The notes beneath the pieces were generated by a model, which did no database searches, was not told the DNA's origin, and saw only the letters and a program-made list of their open reading frames with translations. From assembly GCF_950295315.1 (NCBI RefSeq), contig NC_080181.1, forward strand, positions 3,846,726 to 3,910,725: DNA of 64,000 nucleotides. Direction: 5' to 3'. The stretch is from Erinaceus europaeus. Taxonomy: Eukaryota; Chordata; Mammalia; Eulipotyphla; Erinaceidae. Within the stretch, counting starts at the first letter, position 1. Each line of letters opens with the position of its first letter. A program made the position numbers and the translations under genes. Below are positions 43,318 to 53,800 of this stretch, piece after piece.

Positions 43318-43470
43318 TTTTTTAAATTAAGATTTTATTTATCTCTCAATGAGAAAGATAGGAAGAGAAAGAAACAGACATCACTTTGGCACATGTGCTG
43401 CTGGGATTGAACTCAGGACCTCATGCCTGAGAGCCTAATGCTTTATCCACTGTGCCACCTCTGAACCACA
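43318..43470 (-). mobile_element. SINE-D
   Basis: Plus strand AAGATTTTATTTATCTCTCA, GGGATTGAACTCAGGACCTC, CTTTATCCACTGTGCCACCT: near-consensus minus-strand SINE-D with both pol III boxes recognisable. Confidence 0.82.
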
Positions 43471-43478
43471 AAGGTAAT

Positions 43479-43614
43479 ATTTTATTTATTTTTATTTTTT
43501 AACCAGAGCACTGCTCAACTCTGGTTTATGGTGGTGCGGGGGATTGAACCTGGGACTTTGGAACTTCAGGCATGAGAATCTCTTTGCATAACAGTTGTGC
43601 TATCTGCCCTCACC
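43479..43614 (-). mobile_element. SINE-C, well preserved
   Basis: Plus strand CAGAGCACTGCTCAACTCTG, GGTGGTGCGGGGGATTGAAC, GCATGAGAATCTCTTTGCAT and ACAGTTGTGCTATCTG. Confidence 0.88.
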
Positions 43615-44697
43615 CTCATGTACTGGCATACTTTAATGATGAATCTTTAGTCACTATCAGGATACCCCATCAGCTGGGGCCCTATTCTGAAAGTCCTGAG
43701 ATTCCCGAACAGACATGGCCTAGCCCTCAAATAAAACCCTCTCACCTTGTTACTGGTCATCTCTATCAGGAACAACAAAGCAGACCCCATTTGTGGGACC
43801 CCCATAGGACCTTGCCCTCAATTTGGATCAACAATGGTAGAGAATGTTCCATCCTCCAAAGGGAGGATGGACAACATACTCTATGCTACACCTGAGGAAG
43901 ATGGGTCGATATTGGGGCGGCTTGGAATGTGCCTACACATGACCACAAAATGTGAGCTCAGATTTACAGGGATGCAGAGGTTACACAGGCTCCTAAGCTG
44001 AATATGGGCCCCAGATCACATCACATAGATGGGGTTTACAGTCAACAATATTTATACACCTTTCCTATACTAGGGAGCTACTCTCTTCCCTGATCCAGCT
44101 TTCTGGTCCTTTTTTCAGCCATGACATCATCTCCCCAGACAATAACTTGGATCCACCTGTATATCAAATTTCAGGTGCAAGGGAGAAAAAAAAAAAAAAA
44201 AAACTAGTATAGCCACATCCTTTGGAATATAACTAAAGTATGCCCACTAGCTACCTACAAAATGGAGGACCCCCCCAACTCTTCATCTGCACTATTCCAG
44301 CCCTTAGGTCCATGATTGATCTACAATTTGTTTGGCTTTGTATGTTAACTTTCTTTTCAGCCACCAGGTTCCAGATGCCAGCCTGATGCCGACCAGACTT
44401 CCCTGGACAGACAGCCCCACCAATATGTCCTGGAGCTCCGCTTCCCCAGAGCCCTTCCCCACTAGGGAAAGAGAGAGGCAGGCTGGGAGTATGGATTGAT
44501 CTGTCAATGCCCATGTTCAGAGGGGAAGCAATTACAGAAGCCAGACCTTCTGCACCCCACAATGACTTTGTGTCCATACTCCCAGAGGGTTAAAGAATAC
44601 AAAAGGGCATGGTATATGGAGTTGTGGTGGTGGGAATTGTGTGGAGTTGTACCCCTCTTATCCTATGTTTTGTCAATGTTTCTTTTTTATAAATAAA
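43615..44697 (+). mobile_element. Family U retroelement, sense, about 1.08 kb
   Basis: Sense copy: GGATACCCCATCAGCTGGGG, TGTGAGCTCAGATTTACAGG, GGATCCACCTGTATATCAAA, the CTTTCTTTTCAG acceptor-like run ending at 44360, CACCAGGTTCCAGATGCCAG, GTACCCCTCTTATCCTATGT and a 3' end TTTTATAAATAAATAC. Internal A run at 44186-44204. Frames through it are broken and I recognise no L1 protein in them. Confidence 0.82.
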
Positions 44698-45380
44698 TAC
44701 TTTGCACTTGTATCTAGAATGGTTTATATGTTTACATGTGTATGTGTACATATATGCATATGTCTAGGTATACGATAAATGCATTTTGCTACTGTCAAAC
44801 AGTCAAGATTCTTCAATCAGCAGATATAAGAAAACTCACAAGCATTTGGTATAGAGCTGGTGATATACACAGAACATCTAGACCATTGCAGATGTAGCTG
44901 TGATGGAAAATAAGCAATATAGATAATTCAAATAAATCAGAAAACAGCAAATGTTAACACAGTAAAATGATTGAATATAGATAAGAATATATTAGTATTT
45001 TTTGTGGTTATGCTGAGGATTTAATTCACTCCAACATATTTTCTTCAGTTGAAAAAAAATGTTTCCTCCACATTTTCCCCATAACTTTCAATAAATGAGG
45101 ATAATTGCTTCTAGTAGTGATTCATCTTGATAAGTGCTCTTATAAATTACAGCAGCTAATTTTTAGTGAATTAGGTTTATTGGGACACTGCTGAGTTAAA
45201 AGGGGTATGTTTTTCTGTTGGAATTTCCTTATTAACTTAATGACTTCTTGTGCAACCAGAATGACTGAAAATATTACTAACATTTAACATCTAAGCTATT
45301 TTGTTTGAACATAAAATGCCATTTATTGTTTTGTTTGCATTGGACCTCTACACTTAAGGTAATTATTTGTTGAAAAATAT
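44698..45380. other. Unique DNA, possible conserved block at 45085-45200
   Basis: No repeat is recognised. CTTGATAAGTGCTCTTATAA and GCAGCTAATTTTTAGTGAAT near 45130-45175 stand out as complex sequence with GATA and TAATT cores. Confidence 0.4.
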
Positions 45381-45745
45381 TAGTAGGCTGGTATCATGGT
45401 AGCACTATCATGCTGCCAACCTGACTTTCCTGGGTAGACAACCTCACCAGTGTGTCCTGGAACCCCATCTCTCTAGAGCCCAGCCTCTTAGGGAAAGATA
45501 GAATCAGACTAGGCCTGTCAACACCCATGTCCAGCGGAGATGCAGTTACAGAAGCCAGACCTCCCATCTTCTTGCACCCCATAAAGATCTTTGGTCCAAA
45601 CTCCCAGAGGGATCAGGAATAGGAAAGCTTCTAATAAAGGGTATGAGATATGTAACCCTGGTCTTCGGAAAAGTATGGAATTGTACCCCCTCTTATCTCA
45701 CAATTTTGCTGATCATTATTATATCACTAATGGAAAAAAAAAAAG
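45381..45745 (+). mobile_element. Family U retroelement, sense, short
   Basis: GGCTGGTATCATGGTAGCAC, CACCAGTGTGTCCTGGAACC, GATGCAGTTACAGAAGCCAG, CTCCCAGAGGGATCAGGAAT, ending ATTATATCACTAATGG plus poly(A). 5'-truncated. Confidence 0.83.
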
Positions 45746-45936
45746 GGCTGGATGCTGGTACACCCAGTTGAGAGCACATGGTACAGTGCACAAGGACCCA
45801 CCTCAAGCTCCCAGTCCCCACCTGCAGAGGGAAAACTTCACAAGTGGTGAGGTAGGGCTACAGATGTCTCTCGCTCTATCTACCCCTCCTGTCAGTTTCT
45901 GGCTGTCTCTATCAAATAAATGAAGAGAATTTAAAA
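45746..45936 (+). mobile_element. SINE-B directly after family U tail
   Basis: GGCTGGATGCTGGTACACCC, CACCTCAAGCTCCCAGTCCC, GAAAACTTCACAAGTGGTGA, CTGGCTGTCTCTATCAAATA. It begins at the family U poly(A), a preferred L1-endonuclease landing site. Confidence 0.83.
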
Positions 45937-45948
45937 TATAAATGAATA

Positions 45949-46395
45949 GGGGTTTTCCCGGAAGATGGTGGACTGAGAAGCTGCTAGAGGCTGAGCTCCG
46001 ACCACATCTCCTGGAAACAGTTCCAGATGCCACCAGGATGCTGGCCAGGCTTCCCTGGATTGAAGACCCCACCAATGTGTCCTGGAGCTCAGCTTCCCCA
46101 GAGACACACCCTACTGGGGAAAGAGAGAGGCAGACTGGGAGTGTGGACCGACCAGTCAACGCCCATGTTCAGCGGGGAAGCAATTACAGCAGCCAGACCT
46201 TCCACCTTCTGCAACCCTCAATGACCCTGGGTCCATGCTCCCAGAGGGCTAGAGAATGGGAAAGCTATCAGGGGAGGGGGTGGGATATGGAGATTGGGTG
46301 GTGGGAATTGTGTGGAGTTGTACCCCTCCTACCTTATGGTTTTGTTCATTGATCCTTTCTTAAATAAAAAATTTAAAAAAATATATATATATATA
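45949..46395 (+). mobile_element. Chimeric family U element with spliced-like 5' leader
   Basis: A compact complete-looking element with a 12-base TSD TATAAATGAATA (45937-45948, 46396-46407). Its first 70 bases (GGAAGATGGTGGACTGAGAA from 45960) resemble the start of a mammalian L1 5' UTR, including an AAGATGG YY1-like core. At about 46019/46020 this joins family U sequence at GTTCCAGATGCC. In longer copies this same point follows a polypyrimidine-CAG run and CACCAG, like a splice acceptor. It ends TTAAATAAAAAATTTAAA plus (AT)n. A 136-codon frame crosses the junction (45942-46352). Confidence 0.8.
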
Positions 46396-46400
46396 TATAA
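46376..46400. repeat. (AT)n in the element tail
   Basis: About ten AT units grown from the A-rich tail of the preceding element; they overlap the start of its right TSD. Confidence 0.85.
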
Positions 46401-46407
46401 ATGAATA

Positions 46408-46789
46408 AAAATGTTATTAGAGGAACATTTACATATCATTGTACTTAACATGAGTAGGTGCAAATTTAACCAAAATCAGTAGAAGAAATTTACCAAAAGT
46501 AGTTATGTAAAATACTAATAATCTTACACCTTGGCTCTGAAATCTGCATGATTTTACTTTTTATTTTGATATATAACCAAGAAAAGACTAAAATTTGCAC
46601 AGTTACATCTTATGAAATCTGATTTCATTTATTTACCCATCATCATCTAGCTGGGCTCTACAAGTGGATTAACATTGGAGTTCCCCATCTTCCTATTTTT
46701 CCTTCCAGTTGGGGTAGGCAGGTAGATTTAACCTCCCACTGCTTTGATGGCATCTTCACTTTATTTCTTATCTTGTGCTGTTCTTGATT
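46408..46789. other. Unique DNA
   Basis: Nothing recognised. Confidence 0.45.
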
Positions 46790-47007
46790 AAAAATACTTT
46801 ATTTATTTTTTTATTATTACATAGAGACAGAAATTCAGAGGGGACAGGGAAATAGAGAAAGTGAGAGAGAGAGGCAAGAGAGACACCTGCAGGCCTGTTT
46901 CACCTCTCTCACAAAGCCCCCCCCACAAGTGGGGAACAAGGTCTTGAACCTGGGTCCTTGTGCACTATAATGTGAGCACTTAACCTGGTGCACCACAACC
47001 TGGCCCC
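46790..47007 (-). mobile_element. SINE-B
   Basis: Plus strand AAATACTTTATTTATTTTTT, GAGACACCTGCAGGCCTGTT, GGTCTTGAACCTGGGTCCTT and CTTAACCTGGTGCACCACAA, a well-preserved minus-strand copy. Confidence 0.88.
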
Positions 47008-47382
47008 TATATTGTGCTATTCTATACACACTTTGCCAGTGTTGTTTCATGAAAAGTATTGGGACTAATTCAGGTCACGAGGTACCCATGTGTACCCATA
47101 TCACTCAGAAGAACACACTTTGTGTGTTTTATAGGAACAGAGCCTTATGGACCCTTTTGCCAGTTTCTTTGTTTTAATGTATAATATTTTATGTAGTTGT
47201 TTGTGTTTTTATGTGTGTATATAGGTAATTCATAAAACAAAGGCTAGAGTGACTTGCAGAATCAGTTTTTTTGTTTGTTTGTTTTTAAATGAAAATGTTG
47301 GTTTCTTTCTTTTACTTACCCTCACCCTGCAAAGGAAAAAAATAAATATATATGATTTTTTGACCTTGTCATTGTTCCCCAT

Positions 47383-47662
47383 ATTTTTTAATATTTATTT
47401 TCCCTTTTGTTGCCCTTGTTATTTTCATTGTTGTTGTTGTTGTTATTGATGTTGTCATTGTTAGATAGGACAGAGAGAAATGGGGAGAGAAGGGGAAGCC
47501 AGAGAGGAGGAGAGAAAGATAGACACCTGCAGACCTACTTCACCACTTGTGAAGCGACTCCCCTGCAAGTGGGGAGCCTAGGCTCGAACTGGGATCCTTA
47601 CACCAGTCCTTGCGCTTTGTGCCACCTGCGCTTAACCCGCTGTGCTACTGCCTGAATCCCAT
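47383..47662 (-). mobile_element. SINE-A, short form, perfect 11-bp TSD
   Basis: Tail AATATTTATTTTCCCTTTTG, body, GGCTCGAACTGGGATCCTTA (B box antisense), head to GCCTGAATCCC. TSD TTGTTCCCCAT (47372-47382, 47663-47673). Confidence 0.95.
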
Positions 47663-47673
47663 TTGTTCCCCAT

Positions 47674-48038
47674 TTTATTGGAGGTTAGGTGATAGTATTC
47701 TGCAGACTAGTGGGAGATGAGAAACTCTACCCATATGTCAACAACCATACTCTAAACAATTTACCCCCCAGTAAGCTATTATGATAATGGAGAAAGGATG
47801 CAGATGTAAGATAAAACAGCTAGTGATGAGAAATCTGCGTTCTGGGACCAAGTCTCTGAGTCAAACTATATAAAATATGACTCCAGGAGGATAAATGGTC
47901 AGAGGTTGAGATGGCAGGAAGAGTAGTGTTCCAGGAAAGGAATTGTCACATGGGAATGGTATTGTGATTGAGTGGTCTCACAAATGTCTTATTGTGTACA
48001 TACAGTGCTAAGACTTGCTCAGCTCTCATCTGTTTTTG
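47674..48038. other. Unique DNA
   Basis: Nothing recognised. Confidence 0.45.
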
Positions 48039-48206
48039 AATTTTTTACTATATTTATTTATTTGATAGAGACAGTCAAAAATCAAGAGAAAAGGGGATAT
48101 AGAGAGGGATAGATAGAGCTGCAACATTGCATCACCACTCTTGAAGCTTTCCTCCTTGCATTGTGATATGTATGCTCAATTAGATGTGCCACCAACCGGC
48201 CCCCAG
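48039..48206 (-). mobile_element. SINE-B, diverged, internally deleted
   Basis: Plus strand TATTTATTTATTTGATAGAG, CATCACCACTCTTGAAGCTT, then GTATGCTCAATTAGATGTGC and ACCGGCCCCC. The B box region between them is missing. Confidence 0.72.
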
Positions 48207-49194
48207 AGTTTATGTTTAAAGTTGTTGGTCTCTGCACAAATAATACAGTCAGCATTAAAATATAGTTCAATAAAATAATTAAATTCTTCTCAAAAGAATT
48301 AATGTGCAAGTGAGAAAGTAGTTTGAAAATGAGAAAAGTAGACAAAGATCATAGATGGAAGAAAGACAACAACTTAAGGCGATAGTAGTTTTCTAGTAAA
48401 AAAAAAAAAAGTGCCTTCCTCTGTTTATCAAAATGCTCAGGTAAATGACAACAGAAAGATTTCCTTTGATCCTAACATAGATAGATCTGCATCACATGTT
48501 ATCCTACAATGAGTCCTTTTTCCCTTTTTTTATTTCATTATGTAACAGTGGTGAATTATTCAGAAAGCTGCTATACAGCCTCAAACAATTTGTTTTTATT
48601 GAAGCTTTATTATGTAAATATTTAAACATTGATTTTTTAAAGTAGTGGGTAGCCTGTGCACATTTTGATGGCATTTTGACAAAAACTTTGCAATAAGTGT
48701 CATGAGTCAGTTTCTGCTGACAAACAGAACCAGAACTCTAAGAAAAATGCAAATAGATGTCACTACTCATTTGTAAGAGGCTTGAAGATTATGAATTTAT
48801 AAATATGTAGTAGCAACGGGTCAAATGGAAATTTGTTCTCCTCAACAGAATTTATGTCTGTTTATGCATGTAGTGTATATAGAGAGGCTTTCCTGAGTCA
48901 GTGGTACATATTTGTGAAAAAATAAAAGCAGGATCATATTTTGTGGTTTTCTATGAAGTGGGTCATTGTCTGGTGACCTAAATACATACTTAAAGTACTT
49001 GTTTACAGATAATTAATTTTTCTCTGTCTCTGACAGATATCGTCACCAGCTTAAAGTTAATCCAATTTGAAGCATCAGACAGAGACCACAAGGCTCAAAA
49101 AACTTATCTCCCAATAACAAAGACCTTCAGTTATTGGAATAATGAAAGTAGTATCTAAACTCCGTTTTCAGTAGGCACATAATAGTAAAACATA
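48207..49194. other. Repeat-poor DNA with motif cluster
   Basis: No repeat is recognised; includes a poly(A) run near 48399-48410 and the motif cluster described separately. Confidence 0.45.
48660..48760. promoter_or_regulatory. Candidate regulatory cluster: AP-1, MARE half-site, octamer
   Basis: Within 42 bases lie TGAGTCA (48713-48719, AP-1 consensus), TGCTGAC (48725-48731, Maf half-site) and ATGCAAAT (48747-48754, POU octamer). The sequence around it is not a repeat I know. Enhancer function is inference. Confidence 0.3.
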
Positions 49195-49309
49195 GGGACT
49201 GGGCGGTGGCATACACGAGAAAGTGCACAGTCTTTCTGTGTACAAGAATCCTGGTGTGAGCCCCTGGGCCACCGCTCCCAGTGGCCATTTCCCACACCAC
49301 CATCACCCC
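49195..49309 (+). mobile_element. SINE-B-like, left part (split)
   Basis: GGGACTGGGCGGTGGCATAC, GAATCCTGGTGTGAGCCCCT (B box region). Its body resumes at 49502 after a minus-strand SINE. Confidence 0.7.
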
Positions 49310-49501
49310 CCCTTTTTTTTCCTTTGTCTTTTCTATTTTTTTTTTAAATTTATTAGATGGAACAAAGAAAAATTGAGAGAGGATAAGGAGATAGAGGGAG
49401 AGAAAGACACCTGAAGCAGACCCAGGTGAGGAGTGGAGGCTCAAACCCAGGTCATTGCTCTTGGTAATATGTAGGTTTAACCTGGTGCACCCCTGGCCTG
49501 G
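49310..49501 (-). mobile_element. SINE-B inserted in a SINE
   Basis: Plus strand T-rich tail, GGAACAAAGAAAAATTGAGA, GAGGCTCAAACCCAGGTCAT, GGTTTAACCTGGTGCACCCC. Lies antisense inside another SINE, making an inverted pair. Confidence 0.75.
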
Positions 49502-49602
49502 TCTGCAGGAGAGAACTTTTGAGTGGTGAAACTGCTGTCTTTCGTTCTCTCTACCTCTCTATCTCCACCTTCTCTTTCAATTTCTCTCTGTCTCTACAAA
49601 GA
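49502..49602 (+). mobile_element. SINE-B-like, right part (split)
   Basis: CTGCAGGAGAGAACTTTTGA, GTGGTGAAACTGCTGTCTTT and CTCTCTGTCTCTACAAAG finish the copy begun at 49195. Confidence 0.72.
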
Positions 49603-49651
49603 AAGGATAAAAAGGAGGAGCAAGAGGAGGAGGACTGAGATACATTGGGAG

Positions 49652-49902
49652 GGGGGTTGGGCAGTGGATTACTTTGCATAAGGTATGAAGTGCAAGGATC
49701 CCAGTATGAGGCCCCACTCCCCATCTGTGGAGGGGAGGGTGGAAGTGGGGTTGGGATGCCTCACAAGGTGAAGCAGGTCTGTTTCTTTCTCTCCCCCCTC
49801 TGCCTCCCCATAATCTGTCAATTTCTCTTTGCCCTATCCAAAAAAATATGGCCACAGGAGCAGTGGGTTCATACTGCAGGCACTGAGCTCCAGTGATAAT
49901 CC
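49652..49902 (+). mobile_element. SINE-A-like, long form
   Basis: GGGTTGGGCAGTGGATTACT, AAGGATCCCAGTATGAGGCC, GTGAAGCAGGTCTGTTTCTT, then GGCCACAGGAGCAGTGGGTT and CTCCAGTGATAATCCTGG. Lacks the CAAC segment. Confidence 0.8.
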
Positions 49903-49937
49903 TGGGGGGGGGGGGGAGAGAGAGAGAGAGAGAGAGA
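49903..49937. repeat. (G)n then (AG)n
   Basis: Thirteen or so G followed by (AG)11, directly at the SINE 3' end. Confidence 0.9.
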
Positions 49938-50909
49938 AATGTTTAAGAGAGCTGAGTGTTGCTGAAGTTAATGGAGAAATATCAAGAGGGAAAACATTGC
50001 CAAGAATATCTTCAAACATCAACTCAACACACATAGAAGGGGTATGAGATTTAATCCTAAAGTCAATTTAATCATCCTTTCTTATCTGAATCTTTTTAGA
50101 ATCCTTTACTTGACAACAAAAGCAGCCACAGAGCATTGTTTGGAGGTGAGAGATTACATTTTATTGTTAGCAAGAAAATATGATAATATGTGAAATTTTA
50201 TCCAAATTAATATATTTTGAACTATTAGTGTTTTTATGTCGCTTATTTTAGGCATCTACTGCTGCTTCTTATTTTTTCCTCTCTTTTCCTTTCTCTTCTA
50301 CCCACCCCCCATCCCCAAAGGGTGAATTTGGCTCACCCATTTTTTATAGCCAGAGCAGTTGTCTTGACAACCAGAACTCTGACAACACAGAGGTCTTCTT
50401 GTTTTAGAAGTTCATTTAATGCAGAATGTGAATTCTATATCTTCTAAAGACAATTTCTATTTACCTTTCCCACTACTGACTTTTCTTCATAACCTCTATT
50501 CATTCAGGAATTTTACAAAAATCTTTTATTTCAAAACTTTGGAAATGAAATTTTTGTCCTAATTTGGATGCAAAAGTTTTCAAAACTAAAAAGGAAAGTA
50601 GATATGAAAAGAATAATCAGTTGAGTATATTTTCAAAGATTTATCAAATTACCTATGGCATGGATATTCCTCAAAGGAACCAGGAAATAGTTATTAGTTC
50701 ATTCAGATGAAAATTGAAGGCAAGTATATATTGCCGATCTATTCCTTTGAATATAATATTTAATATAATAATAACTTAAATATATCATAGTGAATTCATT
50801 TTCAAATATTAAGGATAATGTGTAGAATTACTAAAAGAATAAATTATTGCCTTATCTACACTGCTATCTGAATTAATCTCTAGGACTAAGATGTGAGCTT
50901 TCTGTCAAA
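49938..50909. other. Unique DNA
   Basis: No repeat is recognised. A perfect inverted repeat GTTGTCTTGACAAC at 50358-50371 resembles an RFX X-box. Confidence 0.45.
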
Positions 50910-51099
50910 TTTCTTTTTTAAATTTTTACTAGTGATTCAGTAATGATTAACAAGATTGTAAGATAACAAGGGTACAATTCCATACAGTTCCCACCACCAG
51001 AGCTATGTGTTCCATCCCCTCCCTTGGAAATTTCTCTGTTCTTTATCCCTCTGGGAGCATGAACCAAAATTCTTTATGGGGTGCAGAAGGTGGAAGGTC
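50910..51099 (-). mobile_element. Family U, 3' part (split by two SINEs)
   Basis: TTTTTACTAGTGATTCAGTA, GGTACAATTCCATACAGTTC, GGTGCAGAAGGTGGAAGGTC; continues at 51664. Confidence 0.85.
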
Positions 51100-51301
51100 G
51101 GGGCCAGGAGGTGGTGCACCTGGTTAAATGCACACACTACAGTATGCAAGGAACAGGGTTGAAGCCCCTGGTCCCAAACTGCAGGGGGGAAGCTTCACAA
51201 ATGGTAAAGCAGAACTTCAGGTGTCTCTCTGTATCTCTCCTTCCCTACCCCCTCCCCTCTCGATTTCAGCCCCTACTTATAAATTAGCTAAGAAAAAAGA
51301 A
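51100..51301 (+). mobile_element. SINE-B, first of a tandem pair
   Basis: GGGGCCAGGAGGTGGTGCAC, GGGTTGAAGCCCCTGGTCCC, GGGGAAGCTTCACAAATGG, tail with AAATTAGCTAAGAAAAAAG. GTGGAAGGTC on its left (51090-51099) pairs with GTGAAAGGTC beyond the second SINE (51664-51673). Confidence 0.88.
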
Positions 51302-51633
51302 GGGGGTCATGTGGTAGCACAGTGGGTTAAGTGCACATGGCTCGAAGTACAAGGACCAGTGTAAGGATCCCCATTCCAGCCCCTAGCTCCCCAACTGCAG
51401 GGGGGTGGCTTCACAAGCGGTAAGGAAGGTCTGCAGGTGTCTATCTTTTTGTTCCCCTTTCTGTCTTCCCCTCCTCTCTCGATTTCTCTCTGTCCTGTCC
51501 AACAACTACAACAACAGCAATTACAACAATAATAATAACGATGACAACAAAGGCAACAAAATGGGAAAATAACGGTCTTCAAGAGCAGTGGATTCCTAGT
51601 GCAGGCACCAAGCCCCAGCAATAACCCTGGAGG
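51302..51633 (+). mobile_element. SINE-A, long form, second of a tandem pair
   Basis: GGGGGTCATGTGGTAGCACA head, GGGGGGTGGCTTCACAAGCG, CAACAACTACAACAACAGCA, and long-form 3' extension ending ACCCTGGAGGC. Inserted at the A tail of the SINE-B. Frames spanning it (up to 161 codons, minus) are SINE sequence. Confidence 0.92.
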
Positions 51634-51663
51634 CAAAAGAAAGAAAGAAAAGAAAGAAAGAAA
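51634..51663. repeat. (AAAG)n tail microsatellite
   Basis: GAAA units grown from the SINE-A tail. Confidence 0.88.
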
Positions 51664-51990
51664 GTGAAAGGTCTGGCTTCTATAATTGCTTTTCCCCTGG
51701 ACATGGGTGTTGGCAGGTAGATCCAGACCCCCTGCCTGTTTCTGTCTTTGCCTAGTGGGGCAGGGCTCTGGGGAGATGGGGTTACATGACACTTTGGAGA
51801 GGTCATCTTGCCCAGGGAAGTCAGGATGGCTTCATGGTAGCATCTGCAACTTGGTGACTGAATGTGGTAAGTTATAAAGCATGAAAAACTAGTTAATAAA
51901 TGGGAACTCAATGTTAGGAATATAGCAGCTGAAACTAGGGGTTGGTCTTTGTGTGGTAAGAAGTTAGGAAATGTCTAAGCAAGGGATTAA
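51664..51990 (-). mobile_element. Family U, 5' part (split by two SINEs)
   Basis: Resumes at GGTCTGGCTTCTATAATTGC, then ACATGGGTGTTGGCAGGTAG, GGGGCAGGGCTCTGGGGAGA, CATCTGCAACTTGGTGACTG; fades near 51990. Confidence 0.8.
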
Positions 51991-52500
51991 GAGACCAAAT
52001 TGGACTTAGTTGAATAATGACAGAAGTATTCATATCAAATAGTCTACAGTCTTCTCTATTACTTTTACTTTTCATGCTACCTGTACAAGTATGTCTGCAG
52101 TTATCATTTGAGAGTGGAAACACATTTTGTTGCATTTTTTCCAAAAATCAAGTGTCAATGGAACTAAACCACACCAAATGAATTCATGAACATTCCAATT
52201 ATGAACATGTGACACAAATGCCTCTTAATAGCATATTGTTACTTTGAGGATTATAGAACTAAATTATTTATATTATCCAGGAATATTGCCAGACATTTTT
52301 AATTTGAGTCTTCTACTGTTGACTCATTTTATGTGTTGAACAAATATTTGAATATACCCTGTGTGTCCAGTGAAGTATGATTGCTGCCTCTACTAAGATA
52401 GAAAAGAAGGTAAGATTTAAGTGGAGTTTGAATTGTAAAAATATATAAGTCAATCAATTTTCTGTAAATTTCCAAAGTCATTTGAAATATATGAAAAGGA
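51991..52500. other. Unique DNA
   Basis: Nothing recognised. Confidence 0.45.
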
Positions 52501-52742
52501 TCTGAGAGATCATACACTCAGTAGAGTGCACTTTTCACTATGTGCAAGTAGCCAGGTTTCAGTCCCTGGCCACTACATGCGGGAGCACCATGCACAGAGA
52601 AGCTTCCTGAGTGGTGGAGCAAAGCTATGGTCCTCTTCCCTCCCTTTCTCCCTCTTCCCTTCTCTTCCTCTCTGTTAAAAAGAAAAAGGATCTAGCAGAA
52701 ACAGTGGAATCATGCGTGGGTGAAATCCTGGTGAAAAAAAAA
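52501..52742 (+). mobile_element. tRNA-derived SINE, SINE-A-like, diverged
   Basis: CACTCAGTAGAGTGCACTTT, AGGTTTCAGTCCCTGGCCAC (B box region), pyrimidine-rich body, then GATCTAGCAGAAACAGTGG resembling a long-form 3' extension. Confidence 0.68.
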
Positions 52743-53446
52743 TGATAAAATTGAATAATATTGATGGTATTAAAGAATAAATGAGTGCATGTGTATGTCA
52801 GTGTATTATTGTATACAGATAATAATGTGCATTTAATTTTAGTATTCACAGATTAGTACTAATTAATCTGAGAAAAAAGCAATTTTCATAATTCTGTTTT
52901 TCACCTTTTAGATTTAAGTACAGAGAAAAATATTCTTAGAACAACTAGATGGAAAAAATAGAATTTTTATTATTGATGGTACTTAATTTGTTAAAACTTT
53001 TCAGTCATTACTTGTTGACATTCACGTAGTGATCTGTAATCAAAGTAAATTTTAGTGGTCAATTAGCCTATTCTCAGGACTCCTGGATGTGTTATATAAT
53101 ATAGGGAAAAAATCAAGGTAATGACTCTTGGCTTACTAGTTTTCATCAGTTACAATTTTCTGTGTGTAAGGACAGTGTGTGAGATCTACTACTCTTTTAG
53201 TAATTTTTTTTACTTTCACTTTTACCTTTTATCATTTTTGAGGGGTAATGATTTTCAATACAACTGTTGGGACATAACTATTAAGATACAGTTGTATTAG
53301 CTATTACCAGGCTGTACATTCTTGCTATGATTCATTTATTCTGTAACTGATGTGTGTACATTCTGACCATGTGCACACTCCCCAACTCCTACCCCATCTG
53401 TCTATTCTATCTGTGACTTTTTTGTTCATTCGTTCATTCATTCATT
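52743..53446. other. Unique DNA
   Basis: Nothing recognised. Confidence 0.45.
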
Positions 53447-53607
53447 CTTTTTTTTTTGCAAAGTCGGGATCACTCCTGTGATATCACCTCTCCTGGACTG
53501 TTCTTTGGTTCAGATTGAGAGATAGAGAGAAATCACCACCACAGAATTGGAGCCTCTCACATGACAAAACACAAGTTCTACCTGGTGAAATCTCTGTCTG
53601 GCCCCTG
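53447..53607 (-). mobile_element. tRNA-derived SINE, diverged
   Basis: Plus strand T run, GAGAGATAGAGAGAAATCAC, GAATTGGAGCCTCTCACATG, GTTCTACCTGGTGAAATCTC and TGTCTGGCCCC. Family uncertain. Confidence 0.55.
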
Positions 53608-53741
53608 TTTTTGTTTTAGATTGTTCTATAGATTTGTAATGTAGTGTGCTATCAGGGAGTTTGACACTTGTGATTTTCTTCTTTTTCCACATTATTTTGA
53701 CTCTTTGGCTTCTCTTGTGATTCCACAAAACGTGTTGTTCT

Positions 53742-53800
53742 GGAACTGAGGAGGTGGTACAATGAATAAGGTGCTAAGAAGCATGAGGAATGTGTATGTG
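53742..53800 (+). mobile_element. SINE-D head fragment
   Basis: GGAACTGAGGAGGTGGTACA and ATGAATAAGGTGCTAAGAAG match a SINE-D head; the rest is missing or too diverged. Confidence 0.5.

Noticed and set aside
43572..44001. Frames of 107 and 84 codons in family U
   Set aside because: They start in a SINE-C or mid-element, lack L1 protein motifs and are not shared by other copies.
51307..51792. 161-codon open frame, longest in the window (minus)
   Set aside because: It runs antisense through a SINE-A and into family U; the peptide is translated repeat sequence.
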